Origin: Prorocentrum cordatum
Taxonomy: Eukaryota; Sar; Dinophyceae; Prorocentrales; Prorocentraceae
Direction: 5' to 3'
Assembly: GCA_963575745.1 (NCBI GenBank)
Contig: CAUYUJ010004747.1
Coordinates: 411,510 to 475,509 of the forward strand
DNA: 64,000 nucleotides
Part shown: piece after piece, positions 10,736 to 22,679 of the stretch
How the letters are laid out: the number at the start of each line of letters is the position of its first letter
How positions within the stretch are numbered: position 1 is the first letter of the stretch
The notes under the pieces: generated by a model
Seen by the model: only the letters and a program-made list of their open reading frames with translations
What the model was told of the DNA's origin: nothing
Databases searched by the model: none
Position numbers and translations under genes: made by a program

Positions 10736-11217
10736 GGTGAGCGGCGACAGCGAGCTCGGCCGCAGCGGCGCCGGCGAGCGGCGGCGAATAGCGGCGGCGA
10801 GGCTCCGCGGCGATGACGCCCGCCGCCACGATGCGCACCGCGGGCGGCGGCTTCGGGCGCCTCCACCGCGCGCGCGGCGCGTTCGCGCGGCGGCTTTTGG
10901 CGGCGAGAGGGGACATTCGGCGGGCGCGCGTTGCGGGGGGAAGGGAACAGTGGAGAAGCTGGCGAGGGGGAGGCGGCAAGCCAGGTGCGTTCGCGCCACA
11001 TCTGACACCCCATCCATCCCACCCATCCGTTCCCATTGCGTTGTTGTTGGTCTCTCCGCGGGCGCGTGTCGAGTCATAGCGGACATGTGGCCCCCCCACA
11101 AAACGATAGTGCCACGCGCAATCGGAAAACAAAATGGGGAGGTGCGTACAGGCGGTTTAGGAAGAAGGCAGGATGAACGAGAGAGAGAGAGAGAAGAGGC
11201 AGTTGGAAACGGACGGA
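10736..11217. other. GC-rich spacer
   Basis: GGCGGC-rich sequence is followed by an ordinary segment and a short (GA)n run at about 11180-11197. No supported gene. Confidence 0.5.
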
Positions 11218-11612
11218 TTACCCCTCGTTTCCCCTCCTTTCTCCGCCAGCACCGTTCCCCTCCCGCGCTTCGTCCTCCTCCTTTCTCCTCCCTCGTCCTC
11301 CTCCTTTCTCCTCCCCCCCTCGTCCTCTCGCGTCCTCTCGCGTTTCTTCCCTCCCCCGTCTCCTGCAGCGTCGCCAGTTCCGCCAGGTCCTTGAGCCCCC
11401 TCCTTTCTTTTCCACCTCCCCCTTTTGCCCCCTCTCCCCCTCCCTCTCCTCCTCCTCCACCTCCTCCTCCTCCTCCTTCTCGCCTCCTCCTCCTCCTCCT
11501 CCTCCTCCTCCTCCTCCTCCTCCTCCTCCTCCTCCCCTTGTCCTCCTCCTCTTCTTCCTCGTACTCTTTTTCCTCCTACTCCTCGTCCTCGTCCTCCTCC
11601 TCATCCGAGCCA
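11218..11612 (+). repeat. Pyrimidine-rich tract with (CTC)n core
   Basis: The plus strand is dominated by C and T, with a dense CTC/TCC core at about 11440-11535. The frames are poly-Leu or poly-Ser with a complementary poly-Glu/Gly strand. Confidence 0.9.
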
Positions 11613-12394
11613 CGCGTAACCGTCGCCAGTTTCTTGCGAGCTGTGACCTTGCGGGGGAGGACAACATGGATTCTAGGCGAATCCCCGCCCCTCGTCCCCT
11701 CCATATTGGGGACCCACAGACCCACTGGGTCAGGCTCTTGCGGAGCCAAAGTTGTGTTCAACAGGATGGCGTCGGGGACCAGTGCTGCGAGAGTAGAGCA
11801 CCCACACAGGTGTGCTCCCCGTAGCGCTTCACTTCCTTGCGGCCCCTCTTTTCCGAACTGGGCCTTTGGTGGAGCAGGGCAGTCGAGGTTATTCCTGCGC
11901 CTCTGTTGTCTTTCTTTTCCCTAGCTCTGTCGGCGTTGCCAGGGTTGCCCCGAGCCTGCTTGTTTCTCCGTGGGTTAATTCGCCTGGCATTTACCTGCAT
12001 GGCATTCATTGCCTTCGTTTGCGTGGCATTCTTTGTGTTAGTTGAATTTATGTGCGTGGCAACTAGTTGCATTTAGCGCCTCCCCGTGTGCCGTCGCAGC
12101 AGCGCGGCGGCGTTGCGCACTCTTCCCGCCTCTCGCGCCCTTTCAGGGCCAGTCGGCTCTCCCGGCTGCCTTCCCTTTTGCGGGCCCTGGTGTGTGCCGT
12201 TCGCGAGCCGTCGGCTTTGATTTCTCGTGCCTCGTGGCAGGCGGCTGGTGCGGCTCTCTCCGTGCCGGTTCCCTCTCCTCCTGACCTGGGAGGCGTGGGA
12301 GGCAGGCAGTGGCCACCGCCACCACGGCGTGCACCCTTCTGCATAAGTTCTGGGCGTTCAGCCCCTCTACGGTAGGTTCGCGTCGTGTCGACCG
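11613..12394. other. Spacer without recognised gene
   Basis: A short degenerate repeat of GCATTTACCTGCATGGCATTC type lies at about 11985-12065. The frames are short and overlapping, and no domain is visible. Confidence 0.5.
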
Positions 12395-12540
12395 GCGGCG
12401 ACCCCGCCGCGGGCGTTCAAGGTTGAACGCCGCCAGTAGCCCAGAATCGATCGAGCGATCCACAGTCGCCGATCGTTCAAGGTTGAACGATCCACGCGGA
12501 GTCAGAAACCAACGCCGGGGTCGTCACGACACGAACCTGA
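12395..12540. repeat. Double-hairpin dispersed repeat, copy 1
   Basis: Two near-perfect palindromes share the core GTTCAAGGTTGAAC: GGCGTTCAAGGTTGAACGCC at about 12412-12431 and GATCGTTCAAGGTTGAACGATC at about 12470-12491. The outer stems differ (GGC/GCC against GATC/GATC) but pair in each case. The downstream text on AACCAACGC and GTCGTCACGACACG recurs near 34.3 kb, so this is a dispersed family. Confidence 0.75.
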
Positions 12541-12699
12541 CGTGCATCATTTCTGGGCCAGCGCCTGCCCCGCGATCCTCCTGGTGGGGGCAGGTGACTT
12601 TGGCTGCCGCCTGAGGGGGTCGGCCTCCCGACCCCCCCTTTGCTGTGCTCGCCTGGCGCGGGAGACCTGCGCGGCGCTCGCCAGTGCAGTGCGGTATCC

Positions 12700-13060
12700 T
12701 CCTCCCCGTCCTCCTCCTCCTCCTCCTCTCGCCCCTCGTCCTACTCGCCTCCTCCTCCCCCGTTGCTCCCCCGCCCCCTCCTCCCCCTCCTCCCCCTTCG
12801 TTGCGCCGCCGGGCCCGCCCAGGCATACATTCACCGAAACCGGCAGGTTGCCGTCCTTGTCGGTGCCCAGAGGGGGGCATCGGAGGGGGCAGTGGGAGGA
12901 TGGTGGTGAAAGCGGGGGCAGGAGGAGGAGAAGGAAGAGGTGGAGGAGAAGGGGGAATGGGGGGGAGGTGTGGGGCTTCCCCTTCTCATTCCATCCACGG
13001 AGGGGGAGGAGGGCGGGATGGACGGGGGAATGGGATGGAATGGACTCCATCGCGGTGCGA
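12700..13060. repeat. Pyrimidine tract followed by purine tract
   Basis: CTCCTCC-rich sequence (about 12700-12800) is followed by GGAGGAG/GGGGGA-rich sequence (about 12880-13060). The strand asymmetry reverses between the two halves. Confidence 0.8.
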
Positions 13061-13329
13061 TGCGAAACGAAGCGAACTACGGGTGTTTAGTTCGATTATA
13101 TGAAACCCGATCCTTGGGTCATTACCCAGCCCTGAGATTTGAAAGTCCGGGCGGCATGCAACTGCAACGAGCAGGGGTCAGCCAACGGCTTGGGAAGCTG
13201 TTCGCTGTCGAAGAATTCCCACGCGTTGCAGATCAAGCGCTGGAGAAATTGAGAAATCATGGGGCAATGGGATCGGTGGACCCCCCTGGATGGACTCTCT
13301 TCCCCCTCGGCAGCTGAATCCAGTCGATT

Positions 13330-13878
13330 CTATATAGATGATGTCGAAACCACAGGATCGGCGCCATTCAGTGAGCTTGTCTTGGGAGACCGACCCCCGC
13401 AACTATCGCATGTGTTTTTCATCCTTCGAGGCGGTGTTGTGACGTGAAGAAACGACAGAGGCATGGGATGGAGGAGGGGGCGGCCTGGCCGTAGCAGTCC
13501 TGGTCTGGCGGACAACGACGTAGCCTCGAGCGTGGAGGGCAACAACCGACGCTTGACAAGATTGGCGTCCATTTCCGTCTTCAACAAACGTGAGTGGATA
13601 TCAGGAGATACACCATACTTGTCAGTTGCAATTCCTGCGAAATGGTCGGCCATGTGGTTGCCCACCACGAGAAGATCTGGGATTTTGGAATCCGAGATAT
13701 CCTCAGCCTCGATGTGTGGTCGCATTTGGATAACACGCTTGCAACGGATCGCGAGGCTGAAACTCATTCTGAGTAGATTTGCACACGCTGGCGTTGGATC
13801 GTTGGGGTCCCCTGACGTACCCACGATACCACCTGTCAGCAACAATGCAATTGCCGGCGAGATAAACCACAGGTTCAC
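13330..13878 (-). pseudogene. Retroelement RNase H C-terminal remnant
   Basis: A 182-codon minus-strand frame carries HIEAEDISDSKIPD followed by GNHMADHFAG at about residues 55-82. This is the H...GN..AD..A ending of the RNase H domain found downstream of reverse transcriptase in many LINEs: His55 and Asp78 match the conserved His and last catalytic Asp. A CDSCGG pair of cysteines follows near residue 157. The first two acidic residues and the reverse transcriptase are not found upstream, so the piece is truncated. It does not overlap in content with the RNase H at 40.8 kb. Confidence 0.55.
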
Positions 13879-13899
13879 GAGAGCGCGTGAATGCTAAGA

Positions 13900-15110
13900 G
13901 TAAACCCTAGATTTCGCCCTTTGAAAAAGCTTGAGTGACCTGAAGACGGGGCCAGAATACAGCTGCACCAGCTTGAGGACTATCAGAATCGAGGGTTGAA
14001 AGCAGCAAACACTCCTATCCTACGCGCCGAAGCCAGGTACCCTTGGAGTCGGCTCCGCATCTGGCATCCCCGCAGACGACCAACGGAGAGATGGAGGTGC
14101 CGATGCCGAACGCATGCTCGTCGAACGGCGCGCCGACGGAGGAGAAACATCCCCGGGCCACGTCGGAACTAGGAGGGGGCACCTGAGTCCAGGAACTAGG
14201 GGTGGGAGGACCTCGGCGCCCGAAACAGGAACCCAACTTTTGGCCAGATATGTTTTGGGAAGCAGCTGGTTCGAATACTGATCGATTCGGTGACCCGTAT
14301 TTCACGGGCACGCCCACCGTCAACCCTCGATGTAGTGGCGTGTTTTCTCCAATGTCACCGGCACCCGGCACTTAAGTCGTCGATGATGGAGCCCGCTCCG
14401 CCCTGCACCCTGGACTACAGGCCATGCCCCCCCCCCGCCCTCTCCACCGGCGACGACCGCAATGTTTCGGTCAACTCGGCCCCGTGAGGAACGCCATTGC
14501 GACATGTATGAGTGCGCCCGAGGAAGTAGTTGCCGGCCCCACCTGGGAGCCCGCGTGAGCAAAAGCGAGACGACGCCGAAGCGTAAAGTTTGGGGCGGAT
14601 TGAACCTTCGAGCTTGACAAGTGGTCCGCGCGCGTCATCAGAGCTAGAAGCTGCTTCATCTGAACATGACCAAACGGCCCCTGGCCCGCCACCTCTCGCC
14701 CTTCCGCGGGGGGCAATCGGGCCCGCCCGAAATCGGGCAAATTGCCCAGGGTGGACGAAATCGGCCTTCGGAAATGCAGAGATACTTGCCGAGGCGCGGG
14801 CGCGCGCAGACGCCGCGCAAGGCTAGGCCGTGCGGCGCGAGCAGGTGCGCGCGCGGTCTGATCGGAGAGCCTGGCGCGGAGCCAAATCCGAAGCCCTTCT
14901 CGAAATGACTTGCATGCTGGGCCACGCCCGTCTTCTCGCACGTCTATGGCCGAGCGCAGCCCGCGCCTAGAGGAGGCCAGAGCGCGCCCTAAGACCCCCC
15001 TCGCACTGGGCACGAAACTGCCCGAACGCCCCCATGATTCAGCAGATGGTGTTCGATTGGTGTCGAGGCGGGATTCGAAGGGGCAGGGGGCGGCTTGTCA
15101 ATGCTGAAGT
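13900..15110. other. Spacer without recognised gene
   Basis: Composition is mixed and frames of 60-180 codons are present, with no conserved motif. A C run lies at about 14427-14436. No RNA gene is seen. Confidence 0.5.
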
Positions 15111-15111
15111 G

Positions 15112-15360
15112 GGAAGGGGGGGGGGGGGGGCGGGGGCGGGCGGGCGCGACGCGAGAGCGGGAACAACGGGGCGAGGGGCGTCGGAGCGGGGAGTGGATGG
15201 AAGAGAGCACGGCGGGGGCAGCGGACGGAGGGCAGGGGGTCGGCGCGGGAGAGGAGTCGCGAACGGGGGCGGGGGGGCGGGGGGCGGGGCCGCGACGAGG
15301 CCCGCGGGGGGGGGGGGGGGGGGGGGCGATGGCGGGCGGGGGGGGGGGCGCGGAAGGGCG
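15112..15360 (+). repeat. G-run cluster with G-quadruplex potential
   Basis: Runs of 8 to more than 15 G occur at about 15116-15131, 15307-15327 and 15339-15350, with many GGGG blocks between. Arg/Gly-rich frames here are compositional. Confidence 0.9.
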
Positions 15361-17042
15361 GGCGCGCGGGCGCGGGGTCCGCGGCCGCGCTGGCCCGAGC
15401 CCCCGCGGCGGCCCCGTCTCCGGTTGAGGGGGAACGGCGGCCCATTCCCCCTGTCGAGCGAAGAAAGGGCGGGGGCGCCGTCGAGCAGGCCCGCGCGCGC
15501 TCCCCGTTCGCGGGCGGGCGTTCGCGACGTCGCGGCAAGGATGCGCCCGCCCGGGGGCGGCGGCGCAGACTGCGGCGGCGACGCTCCGCCATGGGCGCCT
15601 GAACGCGCGCGGCCCTGCCCGCGCCTGCTCGAATGTGTCGTGGAAGTGGCGCGTCGGATTCGCGCTCGCCGCCCGCGACTGCCCTGGGGCCCCGGATGGC
15701 CCGCGCGGCCCCCGAGCCGCCGCCCGCCCGAGAAGGTCGGCGCATAAGCGCGCCCCCCAATGACTTTGTCGGGCTTCAAATGCGCCCTCGCTGAGCGAGT
15801 CCCTCGGCTTCAAGGTCGAAGCCGCCGGCCATGGACCGCGGGGGCCGAAGGCGAGCAACCGTCGCGCCCGACTTCCCGAAGCTGCCGGCGAAACCCTCGG
15901 AGCAGAAACCGCAAAGCATGAGCGGTCAGCGAATGGCCGCGCGCGCAGATGACAGCCGCCGCGAAACTTCCCAGCGACGCCGCGGCGCTGGCCTGGAAGC
16001 CCTTGAGAGCGGCCTCTGAATCGCTCGAGCCGCGCGTCTGGAGGCGGTGCTGACCACCGTCGTTTATCTGCTGATGCACCAACGCCCCTTAACGCCGACT
16101 TGGGCATTATTGATAGCTGGGGTGCTGGGGTACATGCGCGCTTGGGTGTTGAACGGATCGATGGCCTCTGCGATGTCTCGCGCATCGCGCGGTCTGAAGT
16201 CGCGATCCCTTGGCCCCGCTGGGCCGAGCGCTAAAATCTCGATCGCGCGCGCGGGGGCCCGATGCGACGCGGGCGCGCTCTCGTCTCGCATGTTGCTCGC
16301 GCCGCCAGAAGGCGCGCCCGCGACCGCTCGCGCGGGCGCCCCCCGCCACGGATCGCGCGCACGTTCGTTGCCGCCCCGCGGCAGCGCGGCCGAGGGGCAA
16401 ACGCAGCGCGCCGCGCCGATAATGCCACGGCCGCGATTAAACATTACAGAGCCAATGCGAAACACGTTCCCATCAGCAACATCGCGGTCGAAACCGTCGC
16501 AACCATCGCGACATGGCAGCATCCCCCAGTGCGCGAGCAGCATCATCATCACCATCATCAACATCATCACCATCGTTGCGCCACCCCCTTCTCCCGATCG
16601 CGATATGGAGCGATCCGAGACGGGCCAAACATGGCGACGCACGCGCGCGCGTCCTTTGCCCCCAGCGCGCTTCGACAATCAGGTCCCGCAGCGAAGCGAA
16701 AGAGAATCGGCGGGGCGTCGCAGCCGACAAGGACAACGCGCCCCGACGCAGGGCGGAGGGCCGAAGGGGGCAGGGGGGCGTCGAGGAGGTTGCGACGTCG
16801 AGGCGGCCCCCGAGGAGACGCCCGACAGATTGCGCGCGAAAAGGAAGTTGCGGGGCGACGTGGGCGGCAAATCGCGGCTCTTCTTATTCTCAGGCTCCCA
16901 GAGGGCCGCCGACCGCGAGATTCGGCGCGCGAGCCAGGGGCGCGCGGGAACCCCCATCCCGAGCACCCTGAAAGCCGCGGCGTCTGACGCGCCCGTCTGC
17001 AGGATCCCCCTACATTCTTGACGCTTTGCGAGTGCCCACCCG
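15361..17042. other. Very GC-rich spacer with a CAT patch
   Basis: GCGC-rich sequence without a recognisable domain. A (CAT)-type microsatellite lies at about 16537-16575. Long overlapping frames on both strands are typical of stop-poor GC-rich sequence and are not supported as genes. Confidence 0.55.
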
Positions 17043-17310
17043 CACATCCAGGAACGATATCCAGGCGAGTGGCCTCCCAGGGTCTCCTTGGATGTCTATT
17101 GGGAGCTTTTTGAGGGCCTCATGGAGCGTCTTGGGGGGCGCTTGGCGGTCCCGGGTGCCTCAGGTGCCTCGGGGCGAGTTTGGGGGCCACTTGGGGATCT
17201 CTTGGGGGGCTCCTGGAGGCTTCGCGGGCGCCTCGGGGCCCTCTCGGGACTCCCTCGGAAACCCGGGGGGCGCGCTTGGGGCCATCTTGGAGCAGATCCA
17301 TCAAGGGCAT
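17043..17310 (+). repeat. CTTGGGG minisatellite block with dispersed leader
   Basis: The first 28 bp (CATCCAGGAACGATATCCAGG) recur with two changes near 51117, also just upstream of a CTTGGGG block. The rest consists of degenerate units such as TTGGGGGGC and GGGCCCTCTCGGG. Confidence 0.65.
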
Positions 17311-18324
17311 CGCCCTCGGGGGGCCCTCTTGATAAAAAATATGCAGGAAAGCTGCGTTGCCCACGTCGCGGTGGAAACGGCGCGCCAAGGCATCGGAGAA
17401 ACAAGGCCACCGCGCGAGCGCCGCGCGCGCATGGGGCGTCGCCCCCACTTCCCACCGGCCCATCTCTCGGCCCATCTGCCCCTCGAAGTGCCCGAACAGC
17501 GCGCGGGGGCAAGGCGGCGTTTCCAACGGGCCCCTGGCCGCGACCACTTTGGGGCTGAAAGTCCCGCTGGCCCATGGCAAAAAATTGGATGGTAATAGAA
17601 ACTACCCGCGCCAACTGCCATGGCGGCTTCGAGGGCGTCGTCATGCGCGCCGCGATTGATTGTCGGGTTCCCGGGCCACGTGGAGCTAGCTGAATGCTAG
17701 GTCCGCAAGGCAGTTCTGCGCGCGCACGGCGTCGGGGCCGGCCCGCGGACATCGCCGGGCACGGCGCCGAAGGCGCCTCGCCGCCGGCGGCCCCCCAGTC
17801 GCCCGGAACGCGGGTCTCCTTTTGACCGCCAGAAGCAAACGGCGGCATGCTGCATGTTATTATTGTCTTTCCTTGCTTCTTGTTGGAGCTACTGTTTGCC
17901 CCGCCGCCGATGATGCCCCTCGGTGGCCTCCTCGGGGCGCTGCCGGCGCGGGCCCGCCCAAGTTGGCGCTGCCGAGGCCTGCTGGAGCCGCGGGCGCGCC
18001 CTCGGCCCCGGCCGCGATTGTCTAGACAGCCGGCTTCTACACAGGAAACGCAGTGCACTGAATTGCAAGAAATCAGACCATGCAGCGACTCAAATAGAAA
18101 CGACAATTTACTATACAAAAGCAACAAGAATTACGTAACAGGCCCAACAATTTAGAAGGCAAGTTTCCACGGCCATGGTCGCGGCGTGCCAACCTGGGGC
18201 ATCAACAGCCCAGCGACGTTCGCGGCCGGGCCGATGGCGCCCCCCAGCTTCCAGGGCCCCCTGCCCACGCGGCCGCTGCCGCAGGCGACCCCGACGACCG
18301 ACGACCCCCCCTCGGGAGCCCCGA
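17311..18324. other. GC-rich spacer without recognised gene
   Basis: No conserved coding or RNA motif. One AT-richer patch (about 18050-18160) carries no repeat. Confidence 0.5.
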
Positions 18325-18775
18325 ACATCGCTTCTTGGGGCGTTCTGGGAGCGCTCTCGGGCGCTCTTGGGGTCATTTCGGGGTTCTCTCGGGCCCCCCA
18401 TCGGGGTTCTCTCGGGCCCCCCATCGGGCCCATCAGGCCCTCGAAGCTTCGGAAAGCATCGGGAGCGCAAAGGCAAGAAGGCGCAACCCAAGGAGTTTCT
18501 TTGGGATTTGGAAGGGCTGCGGCTTCCTGGCGGCCTCCCAGGGAGGCTCCGCGGCCACTCGGGGCCGTCTTAGAGCGGCCCTGGGGCTTCTGGAAGCATT
18601 CGGGAGGCCATGTTGAGCCTGTCTGGGGTATCTTGAGCCATCTTGGGCGTCATCTTGGGCTCTCTGAGGCCCTCCTGGAGCCATCTTGGGCCATCTTGCA
18701 TGCCCCGACCGCTCGCGGGGCGCCCCGCCAAGGCCCGGGGGGGGGGGGGGGCGGGGGGGGGGAAGAGGAGGCCCC
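18325..18775 (+). repeat. CTTGGGG minisatellite block ending in a G run
   Basis: Units such as CTCTTGGGG and TCTCGGGCCCCCCATCGGG (the latter twice in tandem near 18385-18425) are followed by GCCATCTTGGGC variants. A G run with a single C interruption lies at about 18738-18762. Confidence 0.75.
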
Positions 18776-18779
18776 CTAG

Positions 18780-20045
18780 ACCGCCTACGCTGGCAGGATT
18801 TGCCGCGACCCCGCGCCGTGAGATCCCGCGCCGCCCAGGCAATAACTGCCGCGGGCTGTTCCATCGCATTGCAATTCCCCCGCGCCGCCCCGCCCCAGCG
18901 CGCCGCGCGCGGCCCGTTGCCGCGCTGGCTCGAGGGCGGCGCGCGCGCGATTTGTTGCAGCAAGTGTTTCCGCGTGGGAAATGCGTGCTCCGTTGCGTCG
19001 CGGTCTGCGTCGCGGTCGCCGTTCGCCCCGCGCGCCCCTGGCATTGCATTGCCGCGCGGCGTACATGCCACGCCGATACCATCGCGCACGGGCCCGCCCA
19101 TTGCGCGGCCGTGCGCGTTGAGGCCCTGAGCGCATATAGCATCACGCCGTTGCGGCGTGATCATTGCGACTACATGCCAGAGCCGACGCGGGCGCGGGCA
19201 TGGCCCCGTCTGTGGTGCACTTCGCCGTGCGAGGGGCTACATTCTTAGCTCCTCGTGGTTCCGTGATTCGGCCATGTTTGTGGATGTACTTAATGTCGAG
19301 AGGCGCCTCTCCATGTGGAGACTCTGCGCGCGCCATTCCCGCGGCAGTGCGCGCGGTCATTGTTCGCGCGCTGCGCATGCCTATGGGCGTGGTCCAGCGG
19401 GCCACTTGCCAGTGGATGGTCGCCGGCTACGCGCGCGGGTCTTGACTGGCCAGCGGCCGCGCACGCGGCCGCGGCCATGCGAGTGCAGTCGCGCGATCGC
19501 GCGGCGACTGTCGCCGCCGAGCCGTTGGATTTGCATGCGGTGGTTCGCGCGAGGTGCAGGGCAATGACCTGGGCCACTGGTGCCATCATAGCTCGGCCTC
19601 AAAATGTGCCGTTCTTCATGGCTCTACCGCGCGTCGCGTCCGTGCGCCAGCGTTCGCGGCGACGGTTCCGGTTGCGCGCGCGCGGCCAAGCAATGCGACT
19701 TCTTGTCGCGCCATCGGGAAATGGCGCCGCAGTTGACGCGCGGCGGCCAGGCTGGCACGTCGTCGCGGCGGTCAATTGCCTCGACCTCCGACCGCCCAGT
19801 GGCTCGCGAGGGCCACGTGGGCATCGCCATGTTTGCGGGCGCACAAGAGTAGTGCAGTCGTTGGCGCCCCAGCGACGTTGCGTTCGGCAGTTAATGGTGG
19901 CCGACGCTGGATTTCAGCAGTTGCGCTGCATGTCGGTCGCGCCAGGCAGAGGACTCGCCGTTGCCAAAGCTCGGTCGTTCTCACGACCTAGGAAAACTGA
20001 AACACGACAAAAGAAAACTGAAACGCGACAAGGCACGGCTCAGCG
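18780..20045. other. GC-rich spacer, CpG-dense
   Basis: There are many GCGCGC motifs. A long plus-strand frame enters from here into the 13-bp array but shows no known domain. AAAACTGAAAC(A/G)CGACAA is present twice at about 19990-20031, just before the array. Confidence 0.5.
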
Positions 20046-20912
20046 AGAGTGGGCGGCGAAAGTGGGCGGCGAAAGTGGGCGGCGAAAGTTGGCGGCGAAC
20101 GTGGGCGGCGAAAGTGGGCGGCGAAAGTGCGCGGCGAAAGTGGGCGGCGAAAGTGGGCGGCGAAAGTGGGCGGCGAAAGGGGCGGCGAAAGTGGGCGGCG
20201 AAAGTGGGCGGCGAAAGTGGGCGGCGAAAGTGGGCGGCGAAAGTGGGCGGCGAAAGCGGGCGGCGAAAGCGGGCGGCGAAAGTGGGCGGCGAAAGTGGGC
20301 GGCGAACGTGGGCGGCGAAAGTGGGCGGCGAAAGTGGGCGGCGAAAGTGGGCGGCGAAAGTGGGCGGCGGCGAAAGGGCGGCGAACGTGGGCGGCGAAAG
20401 TGGCGGAAGTGGGCGGCGGAAGTGGGCGGCGAAAGTGGGCGGCGAAAGTGGGCGGCGAAAGTGGGCGCGCGCCGAAAGTGGGCGGCGAAAGTGGGCGGCG
20501 AAAGTGGGGCGAAAAGTGGGCGCGAAAGTGGGCGGCGAAAGTGGGCGGCGAAAGTGGGCGGCGAAAGTGGGCGGCGAAAGTGGGCGGCGAAAGTGGGCGG
20601 CGAAAGTGGGCTGCGAAAGCGGGCGGCGAAAGTGGGCGGCGAATGTGGGCGGCGAAAGTGGGCGGCGAAAGGGGCGGCGAAAGTGGGCGGCGAAAGTGGG
20701 CGGCGAAAGTCGCGGCGAAAGTGGGCGGCGAAAGTGGGGTGCGAAAGTGGGCGGCGAAAGTAGGGGGCGAAAGGGGCGGCGAAAGTGGGCGGCGAAAGTG
20801 AGCGGCGAAAGTGGGCGGCGAAAGTGCGCGGCGAAAGTGGGCGGCGAAAGTGGGTGGCGAAAGTGGGCGGCGAAAGTGGGCGGCGAAAGTGGGTGGCGAA
20901 CGTGGGTTTGCT
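20046..20912 (+). repeat. 13-bp minisatellite, about 65 copies
   Basis: The consensus unit is GTGGGCGGCGAAA, repeated for about 870 bp with scattered point changes (GTGCGC, GCGGGC, AACGTG) and a few units shortened to 12 or 11 bp. Because 13 is not a multiple of 3, every frame reads the same 13-residue peptide cycle of ESGRRKWAAKVGG type, and the complementary strand reads FRRPLSPPTFAAH. This explains the long open frames on both strands. Confidence 0.97.
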
Positions 20913-21227
20913 TGTCGTGAATATGTCTCTTCCGGGTCGTGAAGCTGCGTGTCGCGAAACCATCCTGGCCGGGCCGTTGCCGCCTCATCTTGATTGAGTG
21001 CGCGGCGATTCTTGGCACCCGTTCACGTTCGCTCGGGCTGCCCCGCCCGCGCAATGGCCGCGCGCTCCTCCCGGGCAGCAGGGCCAATCTGATTACATGT
21101 GCTAACGTCGCGCAGGTTCTCAACTGCACCCTGTGGACATTGTCGTTTTTTTGTTTGCGCGTGTGCGCGGGGGGGGGGGGGGGCCTTGATCATGGGGGTA
21201 TTTACTCGTTCTCGAGCAGCTGCCGTT
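20913..21227. other. Spacer with a G run
   Basis: A G run of about 15 lies near 21168-21183. No gene is seen. Confidence 0.6.
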
Positions 21228-22600
21228 TTACCTCCCCCGGCGGGCCCGTCGCGATTCGCGATTACTCTGACGTTTCACCGCCCCCCGCTCGCCAGTTCCG
21301 CGCGTCAGACTGCGATTCAGCGCGCGCCCCGGCGAGGGCGACAAAACATGGCGCGGCTTGCAGGCGGGCCCCGCGACGACGCCCCAGGCTTGCCCACCCG
21401 CGGCCGCGACGCTTGCGAGCGCGAGGTCGGTGTCCGAGCCGCTCTTGGACTGAGCGGCTCGCTCGGCCGACGCAGCCGGCCGCGGGGGGCCGCGCCCGCC
21501 ATCGAGGCCCCGCGGGCAGCGCGCGGGAATATTGCCATATGCGGCGGCTCTGCCCGCAGAGGCCCGCTGTTCCCGCCGCTCTGGCACCGGCGTGCTCTCC
21601 GCCTTGGCCGCCGCGTCTGCCGCGGCGTGCTCCGCGTCCGCGAGCTTTTTGGCTGCGTCCTTAACGCGCGCCTCCTGGGTTGAAGTCGCCTCCGCTGCCA
21701 CTGCCGCTTGCAGCTCCGTCGGCGGCTGCGCTTGCCCGAGTTCCGCTGGCCGCCAGGTCGGGCTGCGCGGCGCTGGCTTTCTGGCTCGCCGCCTCGGAGC
21801 CGCCACGGCGCCTCCTCTGCAACTCTTTGGCCCAAGTAAGCCGACCAAAGACCTCTGCATTCTTGGGCGAAGTTTGGTCTTTGGTGACGCGGAGGGCCTG
21901 CTCGAGCTGCCGCTGCGCTGTCATCTCGGACCCTTCAGCGCCCAGGCTGTCCAGCGGCGCGAAGGGGGGCTCGCCCACTTCGCCTCGGACGGAGCTTCCT
22001 CCACCCCTGCCGCCTGCGCCACAGACAGGGGCGAGATGGCGCAGACCTCGGGCTCGATCGCCGCCGCAAGTGCCACCGTGCATGGACCTTATCGCTCGTC
22101 AGGTCGCGCGAGGTTCCCATTGCACCGCTGGGGCGCGGTGAGGGTTTTGTCGCGCTTCATCTGAGCGTCTTTGATTTCTCAGTCTGCTTCGCGAGCTGCC
22201 TCCACAGGAGTAGGGGGGCCCTCCCTGCATCTTGAGGACACCCGCCTGGGCGAGCATCGCAATCTTGAGCGTGGCGTCGCTGGCGATGGCGATGGCCGCT
22301 TCGAGCGCCGAGGTTGAGCGTTGCTGTCGCCGCTGCCCCCGTCAGCCGCTCGCACCAGCGTGCCCAGTGGCACGTGCCTCTGCTGCATCATTGTTTGTCT
22401 TCTCCGCGTCCTTATCCTTGCCCTGATAGAGTTTGACAGGCCGCCCGCGCTTCGTGCATTTGCGGCCGCACTCGATCAGGACTGCGTTCCATTCGCTCTT
22501 CCCGCCTCCTCGGTGCGTTGACCAGGATTGAGAAGCCGAAAAGACACCCATCGCTGTCGCAAGATACCAGTTGAAGCGCCCCTCTTCGCCGCCGAGAAAG
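21228..22600 (-). pseudogene. Unrecognised, frameshifted coding-like region
   Basis: Reading the minus strand from about 22600, one frame gives FLGGEEGRFNWYLATAMGVF, ECGRKCTKRGRPVKLYQGKD and an Ala-rich end near 22342. A second gives TSALEAAIAIASDATLKIA (about 22250), and further frames give MTAQRQLEQALRVTKDQ (about 21900) and VKDAAKKLADAEHAAADA (about 21660). The pieces have balanced, charged or helical composition suggestive of coiled coils, follow one another in order, and need several frameshifts to join. I do not recognise a family. It could be a decayed gene or an intron-rich gene. Confidence 0.35.
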
Positions 22601-22679
22601 GCACGAGTGAGCGCGCTGCCTCGGCGCCCCCAAGCGCCGCGTGAAGGCGGGGGCTTGACCCCGGCAGGAAATCTGTTCG

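Noticed and set aside
14268-14285. GGTTCGAATAC as a tRNA B-box
   Set aside because: No A-box or foldable arms upstream within tRNA distance.
19315-20763. 482-codon frame through the 13-bp array
   Set aside because: Open because the repeat unit lacks stops in every frame; the part before the array has no recognisable domain.
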